From: Porphyromonadaceae bacterium UBA3318
Lineage (GTDB): Bacteria; Bacteroidota; Bacteroidia; Bacteroidales; Muribaculaceae
Length of the DNA: 34,736 nucleotides
Direction of reading: 5' to 3'
Assembly: GCA_002361235.1 (NCBI GenBank)
Contig: DESI01000073.1
Span: forward strand, 1 to 34,736
The notes beneath the pieces were generated by a model, which saw only the letters and a list, made by a program, of their open reading frames with translations, did no database searches and had not been told where the DNA came from. Of this stretch, positions 7,556 through 15,863 are shown in pieces; positions within the stretch are counted from its first letter, which is position 1; each line of letters opens with the position of its first letter. Made by a program: the position numbers and the translations under genes.

Positions 7556-8380
7556 ATGAGCACAGATAATAAGAAAAACGAGAAAGAGCACAGCGTAGAG
7601 GAACGCCTCAAGGCTCTCTATCAGCTCCAGACCTATCTTACGGACATCGACCGTATCAAGACCCTTCGCGGCGAGCTCCCCAACGAGGTGAAGGACTGCG
7701 AGGACGAGATAGCCCGTTACGAGCTGCGCGTCGCCAAGCACAACGAGGAGATAGCGCACCTCAACGAGATGATCCAGGGCTTCACGGCCGCCATCGAGGA
7801 ATGCCGCATGAAGGTGGCCCGCTACGACGAGCAGATCAACAATGTGCGCAACAACCGCGAGTTCGCTTTCCTGGAGAAGGAGCGCGAGTATCAGACTCTG
7901 GAGATAGAGCTGAACGAGAAGAAGATACGCGACTCCAAGGCCCGCATCGAGGAGGAAACCGAGCATAAGAACGCCGACGAGGAGGCTCTGGCCGACCAGC
8001 GCCACATCCTGGAGGCCAAGAAGCAGGAGCTGGAGGAGATCGTGTCCGAGACCCGCGCCGAGGAGGAGCAGATCATGGCCAAGGCCAAGGCCGTTGAGCC
8101 TGTGATTGACGACTACACGCTGGCCGCCTTCCGCCGTATCCGCAAGAACGCGCGCAACGGCCTGGGCATAGTCACCGTGCAGCGTAACGCCTGCGGCGGC
8201 TGCTTCAACCGCATCCCCCCGCAGCGTCAGCTCGAGATCAAGATGCACAAGAAGGTGATAGTGTGCGAATACTGCGGCCGCATCATGATCGATGCTCAGC
8301 TGGCAGGCATCGAGGAGGCTCCGGCACCCGCTCCCGCCAAGACCACACGCCGCACCAAGAAATCCGCTCCCACCACATAA
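7556..8380 (+). CDS. Coiled-coil C4 zinc-ribbon protein
   Basis: A 274-residue protein. A long charged, heptad-rich coiled coil (about 15-190) leads into a C4 zinc ribbon: CGGC at 213-216 and CEYC at 237-240. The tail is Ala/Pro/Lys-rich. This is the architecture of the C4-type zinc ribbon family (PF02591, CT398/HP0958-like). Members have been linked to flagellar RNA/chaperone roles in Helicobacter, but their role in non-flagellated Bacteroidetes is unknown. No membrane segment is present, so a cytoplasmic location is expected. It is co-directional with the Nif3-like gene, and mannose-6-phosphate isomerase starts 15 bases after its stop. Confidence 0.9.
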   Translation: MSTDNKKNEKEHSVEERLKALYQLQTYLTDIDRIKTLRGELPNEVKDCEDEIARYELRVAKHNEEIAHLNEMIQGFTAAIEECRMKVARYDEQINNVRNNREFAFLEKEREYQTLEIELNEKKIRDSKARIEEETEHKNADEEALADQRHILEAKKQELEEIVSETRAEEEQIMAKAKAVEPVIDDYTLAAFRRIRKNARNGLGIVTVQRNACGGCFNRIPPQRQLEIKMHKKVIVCEYCGRIMIDAQLAGIEEAPAPAPAKTTRRTKKSAPTT

Positions 8381-8395
8381 TATATCCGAATCAGC

Positions 8396-9382
8396 ATGTG
8401 GAAGTTTAAGCCAATACTCAAGACCACCATCTGGGGCGGCGACCGTATCGCACCGTTCAAGGGCATAGAGACCGACCTTTACCTGGTGGGCGAAAGCTGG
8501 GAACTCAGCGGCGTTGAGGGCGACGTGTCGGTTGTGACTGACGGTCCCGAACAGGGAATGACGCTCACCGACCTGCTGTCCAAGTATGGCGCCGCCATCC
8601 TGGGCGAACGCAATTACAAGAAGTTCGGGACACGCTTCCCGCTTCTCATCAAGTTCATCGACGCGCGTCAGGACCTGTCGGTACAGGTTCATCCCGACGA
8701 CAAGATGGCCCACCGTCAGGGTCAGGCCAACGGCAAGACCGAGATGTGGTATGTCGTAGACGCGGATCCCGGCGCCAAGCTGGCCAACGGATTCCGCGAA
8801 GCCGTGGATCCTGCCGACTACGAGCGCTTGGTGGAGACCGGCGACATCGAGAAGGTGCTGAACTTCTGCGACATCAAGCCGGGTGACGTCTACTTCATTC
8901 CGGCCGGTCGCGTTCATGCCATCGGAGCAGGTGCATTCGTGGCTGAGATTCAGCAGACATCCGACGCCACTTACCGCATCTACGATTATCACCGTAAGGA
9001 TGCCGACGGCAACGAGCGTCAGCTGCACACCGCCCTGGCCAAGGAGGCCATCAACTTCAACGACACCGAGGGTACGGCCGTGAAGTATGTGCCGCGCAAC
9101 GACATACCGGTCAATGTGGCCAAGTGCCCGTTCTTCACCACCAATCTGATGAACGTTGACGAGGAGGTGATGCGCGACTACAACGAACTGGATTCGTTCG
9201 TGGTGATTATCGTGACCGAGGGCAACGGCACGCTGCTCTGCGGCGCCGACGCCGTCAGCGCGGTGCCTACCGAAATGAAAGTAAAGCAGGGCGACACCGT
9301 ACTGGTATCCGCCTCGGCCAACGGACTGTCGATTGTGCCCGGCGACAAAGGACTTAAACTGATAGAGACATACGTAGGATGA
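8396..9382 (+). CDS. manA: Mannose-6-phosphate isomerase, class I
   Basis: Interconverts fructose-6-phosphate and mannose-6-phosphate, linking glycolysis to mannose and GDP-mannose metabolism. At 328 residues it is the short class I (cupin) form common in Firmicutes and Bacteroidetes. Zinc ligands are visible as His99 in QVHPDD, Glu116 in KTEMWY and His174 in AGRVHAIG. The active-site arginine is probably Arg194 in YRIYDY. The stop overlaps the queF start by ATGA (9379-9382), so the two are probably translationally coupled although their pathways are unrelated. Confidence 0.94.
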   Translation: MWKFKPILKTTIWGGDRIAPFKGIETDLYLVGESWELSGVEGDVSVVTDGPEQGMTLTDLLSKYGAAILGERNYKKFGTRFPLLIKFIDARQDLSVQVHPDDKMAHRQGQANGKTEMWYVVDADPGAKLANGFREAVDPADYERLVETGDIEKVLNFCDIKPGDVYFIPAGRVHAIGAGAFVAEIQQTSDATYRIYDYHRKDADGNERQLHTALAKEAINFNDTEGTAVKYVPRNDIPVNVAKCPFFTTNLMNVDEEVMRDYNELDSFVVIIVTEGNGTLLCGADAVSAVPTEMKVKQGDTVLVSASANGLSIVPGDKGLKLIETYVG

Positions 9383-9846
9383 GAACTGCCGACGAACTTA
9401 AAGGAGTGACTCTTTTAGGAAATCAAGGCACCAAGTACCCCGACAACTACGCGCCCGAAATGCTTGAATGTTTCGACAACAAGCATTCCGGGCACGATTA
9501 TGTCGTGCGGTTCGACTGCCCCGAGTTCACTACCTTGTGTCCCAAGACGGGACAGCCCGATTTCGGGCACATATGGATCAACTATATACCCAACGAGAAG
9601 ATGGTGGAGAGCAAGAGCCTGAAGCTGTATCTGTTCTCGTTCCGCAACCACGGCGATTTCCACGAGGACGTGGTGAACATCATCCTCAACGACCTGTGGG
9701 CGTTGATGCAGCCGCGTTACCTGGAGGTGACAGGCCGCTTCATGCCGCGCGGCGGCATCAGCATCAACCCCTTCGCCAACCGCGCCGACGCCGCCCACGA
9801 GTCCCTCGCCGCCCACCGCCGCCTCAAGGCCTTCGAACAACTGTAA
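9379..9846 (+). CDS. queF: NADPH-dependent preQ0 reductase
   Basis: QueF reduces 7-cyano-7-deazaguanine (preQ0) to preQ1, a late step in making the tRNA base queuosine. This is the short unimodular form (155 residues). The catalytic cysteine is Cys54 in TTLCPKTGQPD with Asp61. The family motif ESKSLKLYLFSFRNHG begins at Glu77 and contributes to substrate and NADPH binding. It overlaps manA by 4 bases, and queC starts 4 bases after its stop, so both queuosine genes are on one transcript. queD and queE are not in this window. Confidence 0.96.
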   Translation: MRTADELKGVTLLGNQGTKYPDNYAPEMLECFDNKHSGHDYVVRFDCPEFTTLCPKTGQPDFGHIWINYIPNEKMVESKSLKLYLFSFRNHGDFHEDVVNIILNDLWALMQPRYLEVTGRFMPRGGISINPFANRADAAHESLAAHRRLKAFEQL

Positions 9847-9850
9847 CGAT

Positions 9851-10516
9851 ATGGAAAAGGATAGTGTATTGGTGCTGTCGGGGGGAGTGGACAGCACGAC
9901 GATGCTGTGGGAGTATCGCGACCGGATCGCGATGGCTGTGACGTTCGACTACGGGTCGAACCACAACGCCGCCGAGATAGAATGCGCGCGGCGTCAGGCC
10001 GAAAAGGCCGGCGTGCCTCATATCGTCATCCCGTTGGCATTCATAGGCAAGTATTTCAATTCGTCGCTGCTCAGCGGGGCCGGGGAGATTCCGGAGGGAC
10101 ATTACGAAGACTCGAACATGAAGTCGACCGTGGTGCCTTTCCGCAACGGCATCATGCTGGCGGCGGCCTGCGGTCTGGCCGAAAGCAACGGCCTGAAATT
10201 CGTGATGATAGCCAATCACGGCGGCGACCACGCCATTTACCCGGACTGCCGCGAGGGCTTCATCAACGCCATGTCCGAGGCCATGGCGCAGGGCACATAC
10301 ACCGGCACCCGCATCTTTGCCCCCTACACCAACCTCACGAAAGCCGACATAGTGGCTCGCGGCGCCAGGATTGGAGTGGATTATTCGCAGACTTATTCAT
10401 GCTACAAAGGCGGCGAGCGTCACTGCGGCCGTTGCGGCACGTGCGTGGAACGCCACGAGGCGTTCACCCTCGCCGGCGTCAACGACCCGACAGAATATCT
10501 GGTTCTTCCGGAGTAA
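9851..10516 (+). CDS. queC: 7-cyano-7-deazaguanine synthase
   Basis: QueC converts 7-carboxy-7-deazaguanine to preQ0 using ATP and ammonia, supplying the substrate of the adjacent QueF. The 221-residue protein has the PP-loop SGGVDS (10-15) for ATP and a zinc site formed by Cys184, Cys192, Cys195 and Cys198 (CYKGGERHCGRCGTC). Family length is normal. It is the last gene of the run that begins at aspS; a strong intrinsic terminator follows 52 bases after the stop. Confidence 0.96.
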   Translation: MEKDSVLVLSGGVDSTTMLWEYRDRIAMAVTFDYGSNHNAAEIECARRQAEKAGVPHIVIPLAFIGKYFNSSLLSGAGEIPEGHYEDSNMKSTVVPFRNGIMLAAACGLAESNGLKFVMIANHGGDHAIYPDCREGFINAMSEAMAQGTYTGTRIFAPYTNLTKADIVARGARIGVDYSQTYSCYKGGERHCGRCGTCVERHEAFTLAGVNDPTEYLVLPE

Positions 10517-10568
10517 AAGTAAGGTAACGACAAGATTAATCGTTAGATCGTACATCTACGCTAAAGAT

Positions 10569-10597
10569 AGCCAGCCACATCACGGCTGGCTTTTTTT
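10569..10597 (+). terminator. Intrinsic terminator after queC
   Basis: An 8-bp stem, AGCCAGCC (10569-10576) with GGCTGGCT (10584-10591), has a 7-base loop and is followed directly by a run of seven T (10591-10597). It ends the aspS-queC transcript. The 10517-10861 gap between genes holds this terminator, then AT-rich sequence, then the LRR promoter. Confidence 0.92.
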
Positions 10598-10693
10598 ATT
10601 GACTGTAAACCGATTACCCGAACTGATAATCTCATCGTTGATTTCCATACAGACGTATTTGCTTAATTTTTATAAAATTTTTCAAAAAAAATA

Positions 10694-10725
10694 TTTGGAA
10701 ATAACGAATCAAACCCATATATTTG
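10694..10725 (+). promoter_or_regulatory. Bacteroidetes-type promoter for the LRR gene pair
   Basis: TTTG (10694-10697), 20 bases, then TATATTTG (10718-10725) fits the full consensus. The leader to the first LRR gene (ATG 10862) would be about 130 bases, long for this window. No clear hairpin or riboswitch was recognised in the leader. The surrounding 10600-10860 stretch is AT-rich with no other gene visible. Confidence 0.7.
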
Positions 10726-10861
10726 CCACCAGAAAGATTCCAGATGGTTTGAAATCGCAACAATAGTCCTTTTCATACTTTTAGAATTACTCTGGATATC
10801 TTTTTTAACTTTTGTACTATTACTATTGCTGACGCTTATGGTAAAGATATTGGATAATATA

Positions 10862-12439
10862 ATGATTAAGGTGATGATGGCAGTGTTGACGCTGTCATGG
10901 GCATTTGATGCATCGGCATCAGGGTCGCGTTCTTATTTTGAATATAATGGTTTATGCTATAAAACCTACGGCCTTTTCCTAAGCAGCAGCTATGCCATCG
11001 TGACCTATCCTGATGACAAATCCGACTTCAATCAGGACTTTTATGCCGTAGGTGATATTACAATCCCATCGACCATCCTATATGATGGCTGGACGCTCCC
11101 GGTTAAAAAGATTGACGACTATGCCTTCAGCAACTGTCATTACCTTACTTCCGTCAAACTTCCCGAGGGTCTGGAGGTAATCGGATACGAGGCATTTTTC
11201 AATTGTGGGCTATTGCAATCCATAGATATTCCAGAGAGTGTTCAGAAGATTCAGGGCGGGGCCTTTGCAGGATGTTGTTCTTTACAGTCAGTGAATTTTC
11301 CGCAAAGCATGACATCTATTGGGGAAGGAGCATTCCTCAATTGTAAATCACTATCTTCCGCATCCCTTCCAAATGACATAAACTCTATTGGAGCCTCAAC
11401 ATTCGAGAGTTGCAGTTTTCTTAAAACCGTTACCATCCCACGTTCCGTCAAAGAAATCGGAGATGAAGCTTTTTCACTCTGCGAATCGCTTGAGTCCGTG
11501 ACAGATTGCTGTGGTGTCGAAAAAATCGGTGCAAGCGCTTTTAATTGTTGTTACCGGTTAAAATCAATAAATATAGGAGACAAGTTGACGTATCTTGGAG
11601 AGGAAGCTTTTAAGGAGTGCATATCGCTGGAAAGCTTAGGAAATAATGCAGTCATACCTGGCATTCAATATTCCGAATACGTTCACGATTTTCCCTACAG
11701 CCATGGACTCCGGATAATAGCGTCCTCTGCGTTCAGAAACTGCATTTCATTAAAATCAGTCAAATTGGCAGATGACGTACAGGCTATTGGAACCAATGCT
11801 TTCAGCGGATGCGCTTCGCTCCGTTCCATTAACATCCCATCCGATGTCAAAACAATCTATGACGAGGCTTTTGCAGGATGTATTTCCCTTCCGAAACTGA
11901 CACTGCCGAACAATATACAGAATTTTTATTCTAAAGCGTTCTACGCCTGCAATGGGCTTAAATCAATCAATATTCCGGCCCGCACTTCACATATAGACAA
12001 TTATGCGTTTGTATTCAGAAGTGCAGCAAAGGTACATGCTGAAAGTGAGATTCCTCCGGCTTTAGAGCATTTCCCCCCACGATTCAGCTCTTATACAAAG
12101 GAGAATGGAATTCTATACGTTCCTGACGGTAGCGTGCAGACATATCGGAAAGCGTATGAATGGAAAGAATTCAAAAACATCGCAGACGAAAGTTCAAGCG
12201 GAATAGAAAATGTCGGGGCTGCCGGGTTATCGGATAGTGACATTACTGTAAGCGTCTATCCGGATGGCATACACATTGACGGCATAACCTCCGGCTCCAC
12301 AGTCTCCATATACACCCTTGACGGCACCTGCTGTTTCTCTGACTCCGTTAGCGGAGACAGAATTACCTACCATCCCGCAACGTCCGGAATATACATTATC
12401 CGAATAGGTGAATATTCAACCAAAGTGCTGTTAAGATAA
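10862..12439 (+). CDS. BspA-like leucine-rich repeat protein with T9SS-type C-terminal domain
   Basis: A secreted surface protein of about 525 residues. The start at 10862 (MIKVMMAVLTLSWAFDASAS) gives a good signal peptide; an in-frame ATG at 10826 would add 12 residues. The body is about 14 LRR_5 (BspA/TpLRR) repeats of about 23 residues, with the pattern F..C..L..I.IP..V..IG..AF. Such proteins are often adhesins or ligand-binding proteins in gut and oral Bacteroidales. The last ~75 residues (about 12215-12436) form a different module: SVYPDG, VSIYTLDG, TSGIYIIRIGEYSTKVLL. This resembles a type A T9SS sorting domain. That would make it a client of the PorU/PorV genes found here (inference). 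Base composition is AT-rich unlike the neighbours. Confidence 0.85.
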   Translation: MIKVMMAVLTLSWAFDASASGSRSYFEYNGLCYKTYGLFLSSSYAIVTYPDDKSDFNQDFYAVGDITIPSTILYDGWTLPVKKIDDYAFSNCHYLTSVKLPEGLEVIGYEAFFNCGLLQSIDIPESVQKIQGGAFAGCCSLQSVNFPQSMTSIGEGAFLNCKSLSSASLPNDINSIGASTFESCSFLKTVTIPRSVKEIGDEAFSLCESLESVTDCCGVEKIGASAFNCCYRLKSINIGDKLTYLGEEAFKECISLESLGNNAVIPGIQYSEYVHDFPYSHGLRIIASSAFRNCISLKSVKLADDVQAIGTNAFSGCASLRSINIPSDVKTIYDEAFAGCISLPKLTLPNNIQNFYSKAFYACNGLKSINIPARTSHIDNYAFVFRSAAKVHAESEIPPALEHFPPRFSSYTKENGILYVPDGSVQTYRKAYEWKEFKNIADESSSGIENVGAAGLSDSDITVSVYPDGIHIDGITSGSTVSIYTLDGTCCFSDSVSGDRITYHPATSGIYIIRIGEYSTKVLLR

Positions 12440-12463
12440 CAGCATAATTGAAGTTTTAAATTT

Positions 12464-13756
12464 ATGCTTAATTTAAAATATTTTACCAGACTTCTTGTTT
12501 TGGCATTGACACTTGACATGTCGGCATTGACAGTCAGTGCAGCGGCCCGATACGATTTTATCACCTCCGATTTATGTTTCAAAGTATTGTCCAACCAGGG
12601 CAAAACCGTAAGCGTCGTGGGTTATAATCCCTATCAGGCTGAACCGCAAATGTTGTCGATCCCTTCCAATGTCACATGGAACAATAATGTGTACACTGTC
12701 ACCGAAGTGGGACCACACGCCTTTGAACACTTCTATATCGAGACCCTGTATCTGCCCTCCGACATTGCTCGTATAGGAGAATATGCATTTAGCTATTGTC
12801 CTTATTTAAAATCAGTTACTCTCCCTGATAATTTAAAAACGATCGGAGAGGGGGCATTCAAGTATTGTAAGCTAATACCGTCTCTGACTTTGCCTGAAGG
12901 CGTGGACAGCATTGGAGTGGGCGCATTTGCCGGATGTAAAAGATTAGAATCATTAAGGATTCCTGACAGTGTCACATTTTTAGGTGATATTGCATTTCAG
13001 TTTTGCGATGGGTTGTCCTCAGTTAAACTCGGCAGGAATATCCAGAGAATCGGCCAACAGGCATTTGGCTATTGTAGTTCCTTGTCTGAGATAACTATAC
13101 CAAATTCTGTCAAAGTAATAGACGACCTGACATTCGTGGGATGTAATTCTTTGAAAAAAGTAATTATTGGCAATAATGTGACAAAAATTGGATGGTTGGC
13201 GTTTGAGGACTGCCACAATTTAACTGATGTAAAATTGCCTCAAGGCTTGAAGCAAATTGATTGTAACGCATTTGTGAATTGTTATGCCTTATCATCGATT
13301 TCAATTCCAGAATCTGTGACAAGCATTGGCGATGGTGCGTTCAATTATTGCCGGTCTATGAAATCCGTTGAGATTCCTGATGGAGTCACTATTCTTAATC
13401 AGGGATCCTTTACTAACTGCATATCTCTTTCCGAAATAAAGCTTCCAAAGAGTCTCACACGTCTTGATGATTATGCAATTTACTATTGTCCGAAACTCCT
13501 CAGTATTACCATACCTGAGAATGTTCAGGTCATTGGTGCGTACCAATTTAGATGCAGAAACCTCAAGACCGTTACTTCTCTCAATCCCATTCCCCCAGCG
13601 TTATATTTCGATAGCGAAAGCGGATACGCCCCCTCCCGGCCTTTCTATGGAGTCGACAAATCGACATGTAAGCTTTACGTGCCCAAAGAAAGCGCCGCCG
13701 CATACCGCGAAGCAGAAATATGGAAGGAATTTGAAAACATAATCGAAATGGAATAG
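12464..13756 (+). CDS. BspA-like leucine-rich repeat protein without sorting domain
   Basis: A 430-residue secreted LRR_5 protein 24 bases downstream of the first LRR gene and probably co-transcribed. The signal peptide is clear (MLNLKYFTRLLVLALTLDMSALTVSAA). About 12 repeats follow with the same F..C..L..I.IP..V..IG..AF pattern. It closes with the KLYVPKESAAAYREAEIWKEFENI capping segment, whose counterpart in the upstream gene (ILYVPDGSVQTYRKAYEWKEF) precedes the sorting domain. Here the protein stops after the cap, so the sorting module is missing. The pair probably arose by duplication. It is AT-rich. It ends 9 bases from the convergent permease gene with no T-rich terminator visible. Confidence 0.85.
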   Translation: MLNLKYFTRLLVLALTLDMSALTVSAAARYDFITSDLCFKVLSNQGKTVSVVGYNPYQAEPQMLSIPSNVTWNNNVYTVTEVGPHAFEHFYIETLYLPSDIARIGEYAFSYCPYLKSVTLPDNLKTIGEGAFKYCKLIPSLTLPEGVDSIGVGAFAGCKRLESLRIPDSVTFLGDIAFQFCDGLSSVKLGRNIQRIGQQAFGYCSSLSEITIPNSVKVIDDLTFVGCNSLKKVIIGNNVTKIGWLAFEDCHNLTDVKLPQGLKQIDCNAFVNCYALSSISIPESVTSIGDGAFNYCRSMKSVEIPDGVTILNQGSFTNCISLSEIKLPKSLTRLDDYAIYYCPKLLSITIPENVQVIGAYQFRCRNLKTVTSLNPIPPALYFDSESGYAPSRPFYGVDKSTCKLYVPKESAAAYREAEIWKEFENIIEME

Positions 13757-13765
13757 ACCTGCCGG

Positions 13766-15733
13766 TCATTGGGCAGAACTGACAGAGGAATCAGCGTCAT
13801 TAGAGTTCTCTGTGCTGACAATCTCGGCGATGATTCCCTGGAGGGCGGCAGTGGTCTTGTCGATGCGGGCGATGTCGTCGTGGAGGCGACGGGTGTAGGG
13901 GATGCTAAGGAGGTAGAAGATAATGCCGGCCGGGGCGAACCACATCAGCGCCTTGCGCACTTTCAGATTGCGGAACGGACAGTATATCCAGAGCCACATC
14001 AGGATGGGATAGTCGTTCAGCTTGTCGATTATCTTGAGGTTGCGGCTGTCGTTCAGCACGGCCACAAGCGCGTCGGTCTCGTCGCCAAGCACCGCGACGG
14101 GATGGCGGCGCAAGGGTTTCATCCAGTAATCCCTGTAACTCTGACGGCGCGGATAACGTTTGAGCCACGCCTGCGAGCGACGCTGCAGCCTGTCGAGGCC
14201 GGCCATCACCACAGGACGGTCTATATCGTTGATCACAACCTCCTTGCGCGTCACCTGACGGCTTTCGGGCAGCCCCAACAGTCGGCGCGCCCATGTCTTG
14301 TACAGGTCGGGGTTGAACACGGCACTGTCGTTCATAGCCTTGTAAGTCACGAAGATACCTAACGGCAACAGCACGAACGTGGATAGCCACATTCCGGCCC
14401 ACGCCTGCCATATACCCTCGCGGGCCATCTTGAACCCGGTGTTGTCGATGATATAGTACACAAGGAACAGCATCACCGATATCACCATCGGCGCTCCGAG
14501 TCCCCCCTTGCGGATGATGGCACCCAACGGCGCGCCGATAAAGAGGAAGATGATGCACGCCACCGACAGGGTGTATTTCTTGATCAGTTCGATGCGGTGA
14601 CGTATCAGTCGTCCCTTCTCGTCGCCTACCTGGACGGCGCGGAATTCCTGTTCGCTCTTGCGCTGCGATTGCAGGGCGAAGGCACCTGAGAACACCTGGT
14701 CGCGCTGGGCCGGCGACAGGGCCAGCAGCAGCGAATCGAGGCTGACGGGATTCACTGCCTTCTTCCCGGATTCCTTCTGTTTTTCGGCAATCTTCTTACC
14801 GCCCTGATACTTCACCTTCACTTTCTGCCCCATTGCGGGTGCCAGCGTGGGGAACGCGAGTGTGGTGAATCCCTCGGCGGTGCGGTTGCCGATGCTGTCC
14901 ACACGCCGCGACAGCGAGTCGATGCTGGTGCGCAGTTCGCTGATGTTCTTGCCCACGTACTGGCTGCGCATACCCTCCTCGTTGAGGCGGTTGAAGTTGG
15001 CGTCGAACGGTATCAGCAGCTCCTTGTCGACGAACGATTCGCGACGGAACGGGATATTGCTGGAGTTCATGTTCTGCTCGCGCAGGTTCTCGAACTGCTC
15101 GCCCGACCATAGATGCAGATAGAGGTAATCCATATCGGGCGTGAAGGCCAGGCGCGCCGAATCGGCAAGCAGGATGGTGGGGTTGTCGCCGTGGCCCACA
15201 TCGTAGATCATGGCGCCGTACAGCATGCCGGTGTCGGGGTTCTTCTTCCTGACATACAGGTTATAGCCTGTAATCTGGTCATAGAACGAGCCTTCGGGAA
15301 TCTCGAGTTCGGGGCTTTTCTGACGGGCCGAGAACAGCAGCGTCCACATCTTGACCTGTGCCTTTGGCAGCACGTCGTTCTGGAAGAAGAACGCGCCGAC
15401 GGCTATTATGGTTATCAGCACGATCAGGGGCGACATGACCTGTATCAGCGGAATGCCGCTGGCCTTGATGGCCGTAAGCTCCGACTTCTCGCCGAGGTTG
15501 CCGAACGACATCAGCGACGCCAGCAGGATGGCCAGCGGCAGGGCCATCGGTATCATGGAGAGGGCGGCGTAGAAGAAAAGTTCGGCCAACACCCCGAAGC
15601 CGAGCCCCTTGCCCACCAGGTCGTCCATGTATTTCCACAGGAACTGCATGAGCACGATGAACAGCACGATGAAGAACGTCATCGCGAACATCGGCAGGAA
15701 TGTCTTGAGTATGAACCGGTATAAACGTTTCAA
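13766..15733 (-). CDS. LptF/LptG-family lipopolysaccharide export permease
   Basis: A 655-residue inner-membrane protein of the YjgP/YjgQ (LptF/LptG) family, the permease half of the ABC machine that extracts LPS for transport to the outer membrane. It has three N-terminal membrane segments (about 12-34, 50-76, 98-117) with the family motif GEKSELTAIKASGI after the second. A large periplasmic jellyroll-like domain follows, then three more segments (about 388-465, including GAPLGAIIRKGG). A cytoplasmic extension of more than 100 residues comes next, with a further membrane segment near 598-617. The long C-terminal extension looks normal for Bacteroidetes homologues but is absent from E. coli LptF/G. 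Whether it acts as LptF or LptG cannot be told. It stands alone on its strand. Confidence 0.88.
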   Translation of the reverse strand: MKRLYRFILKTFLPMFAMTFFIVLFIVLMQFLWKYMDDLVGKGLGFGVLAELFFYAALSMIPMALPLAILLASLMSFGNLGEKSELTAIKASGIPLIQVMSPLIVLITIIAVGAFFFQNDVLPKAQVKMWTLLFSARQKSPELEIPEGSFYDQITGYNLYVRKKNPDTGMLYGAMIYDVGHGDNPTILLADSARLAFTPDMDYLYLHLWSGEQFENLREQNMNSSNIPFRRESFVDKELLIPFDANFNRLNEEGMRSQYVGKNISELRTSIDSLSRRVDSIGNRTAEGFTTLAFPTLAPAMGQKVKVKYQGGKKIAEKQKESGKKAVNPVSLDSLLLALSPAQRDQVFSGAFALQSQRKSEQEFRAVQVGDEKGRLIRHRIELIKKYTLSVACIIFLFIGAPLGAIIRKGGLGAPMVISVMLFLVYYIIDNTGFKMAREGIWQAWAGMWLSTFVLLPLGIFVTYKAMNDSAVFNPDLYKTWARRLLGLPESRQVTRKEVVINDIDRPVVMAGLDRLQRRSQAWLKRYPRRQSYRDYWMKPLRRHPVAVLGDETDALVAVLNDSRNLKIIDKLNDYPILMWLWIYCPFRNLKVRKALMWFAPAGIIFYLLSIPYTRRLHDDIARIDKTTAALQGIIAEIVSTENSNDADSSVSSAQ

Positions 15734-15808
15734 ATCACGTGAAATATGGGGTGCGGTCAGTCTCCGGGGACATGCACCATACGTTTTGCGGCTGTAAAAT
15801 TAGAAATT

Positions 15809-15840
15809 ATTGCTGAGACACGAAAATTTTTGTAACTTTG
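15809..15840 (+). promoter_or_regulatory. Probable promoter for pta-ackA
   Basis: A -7 TAACTTTG (15833-15840) lies 20 bases after ATTG (15809-15812), a three-of-four match to the -33 TTTG. The expected leader to the pta ATG at 15864 is about 17 bases. No convincing Rex operator was seen around it. Confidence 0.6.
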
Positions 15841-15863
15841 CTTTTGGAAAAATACCAAAAAAC

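Noticed and set aside
7544..9028. Long antisense open frame opposite the zinc-ribbon and manA genes
   Set aside because: Spans two unrelated real genes and has no domain; shadow frame.
10826..10861. Earlier start for the first LRR gene
   Set aside because: It is in frame, but the ATG at 10862 places the hydrophobic signal sequence at the N-terminus; the earlier start would add a leader. Not excluded.
15734..15863. Possible Rex operator near the pta promoter
   Set aside because: Only a loose AT-rich symmetry (TGTAAAATT...AATTTTTGTAAC) was found; the arms do not pair as a proper inverted repeat.
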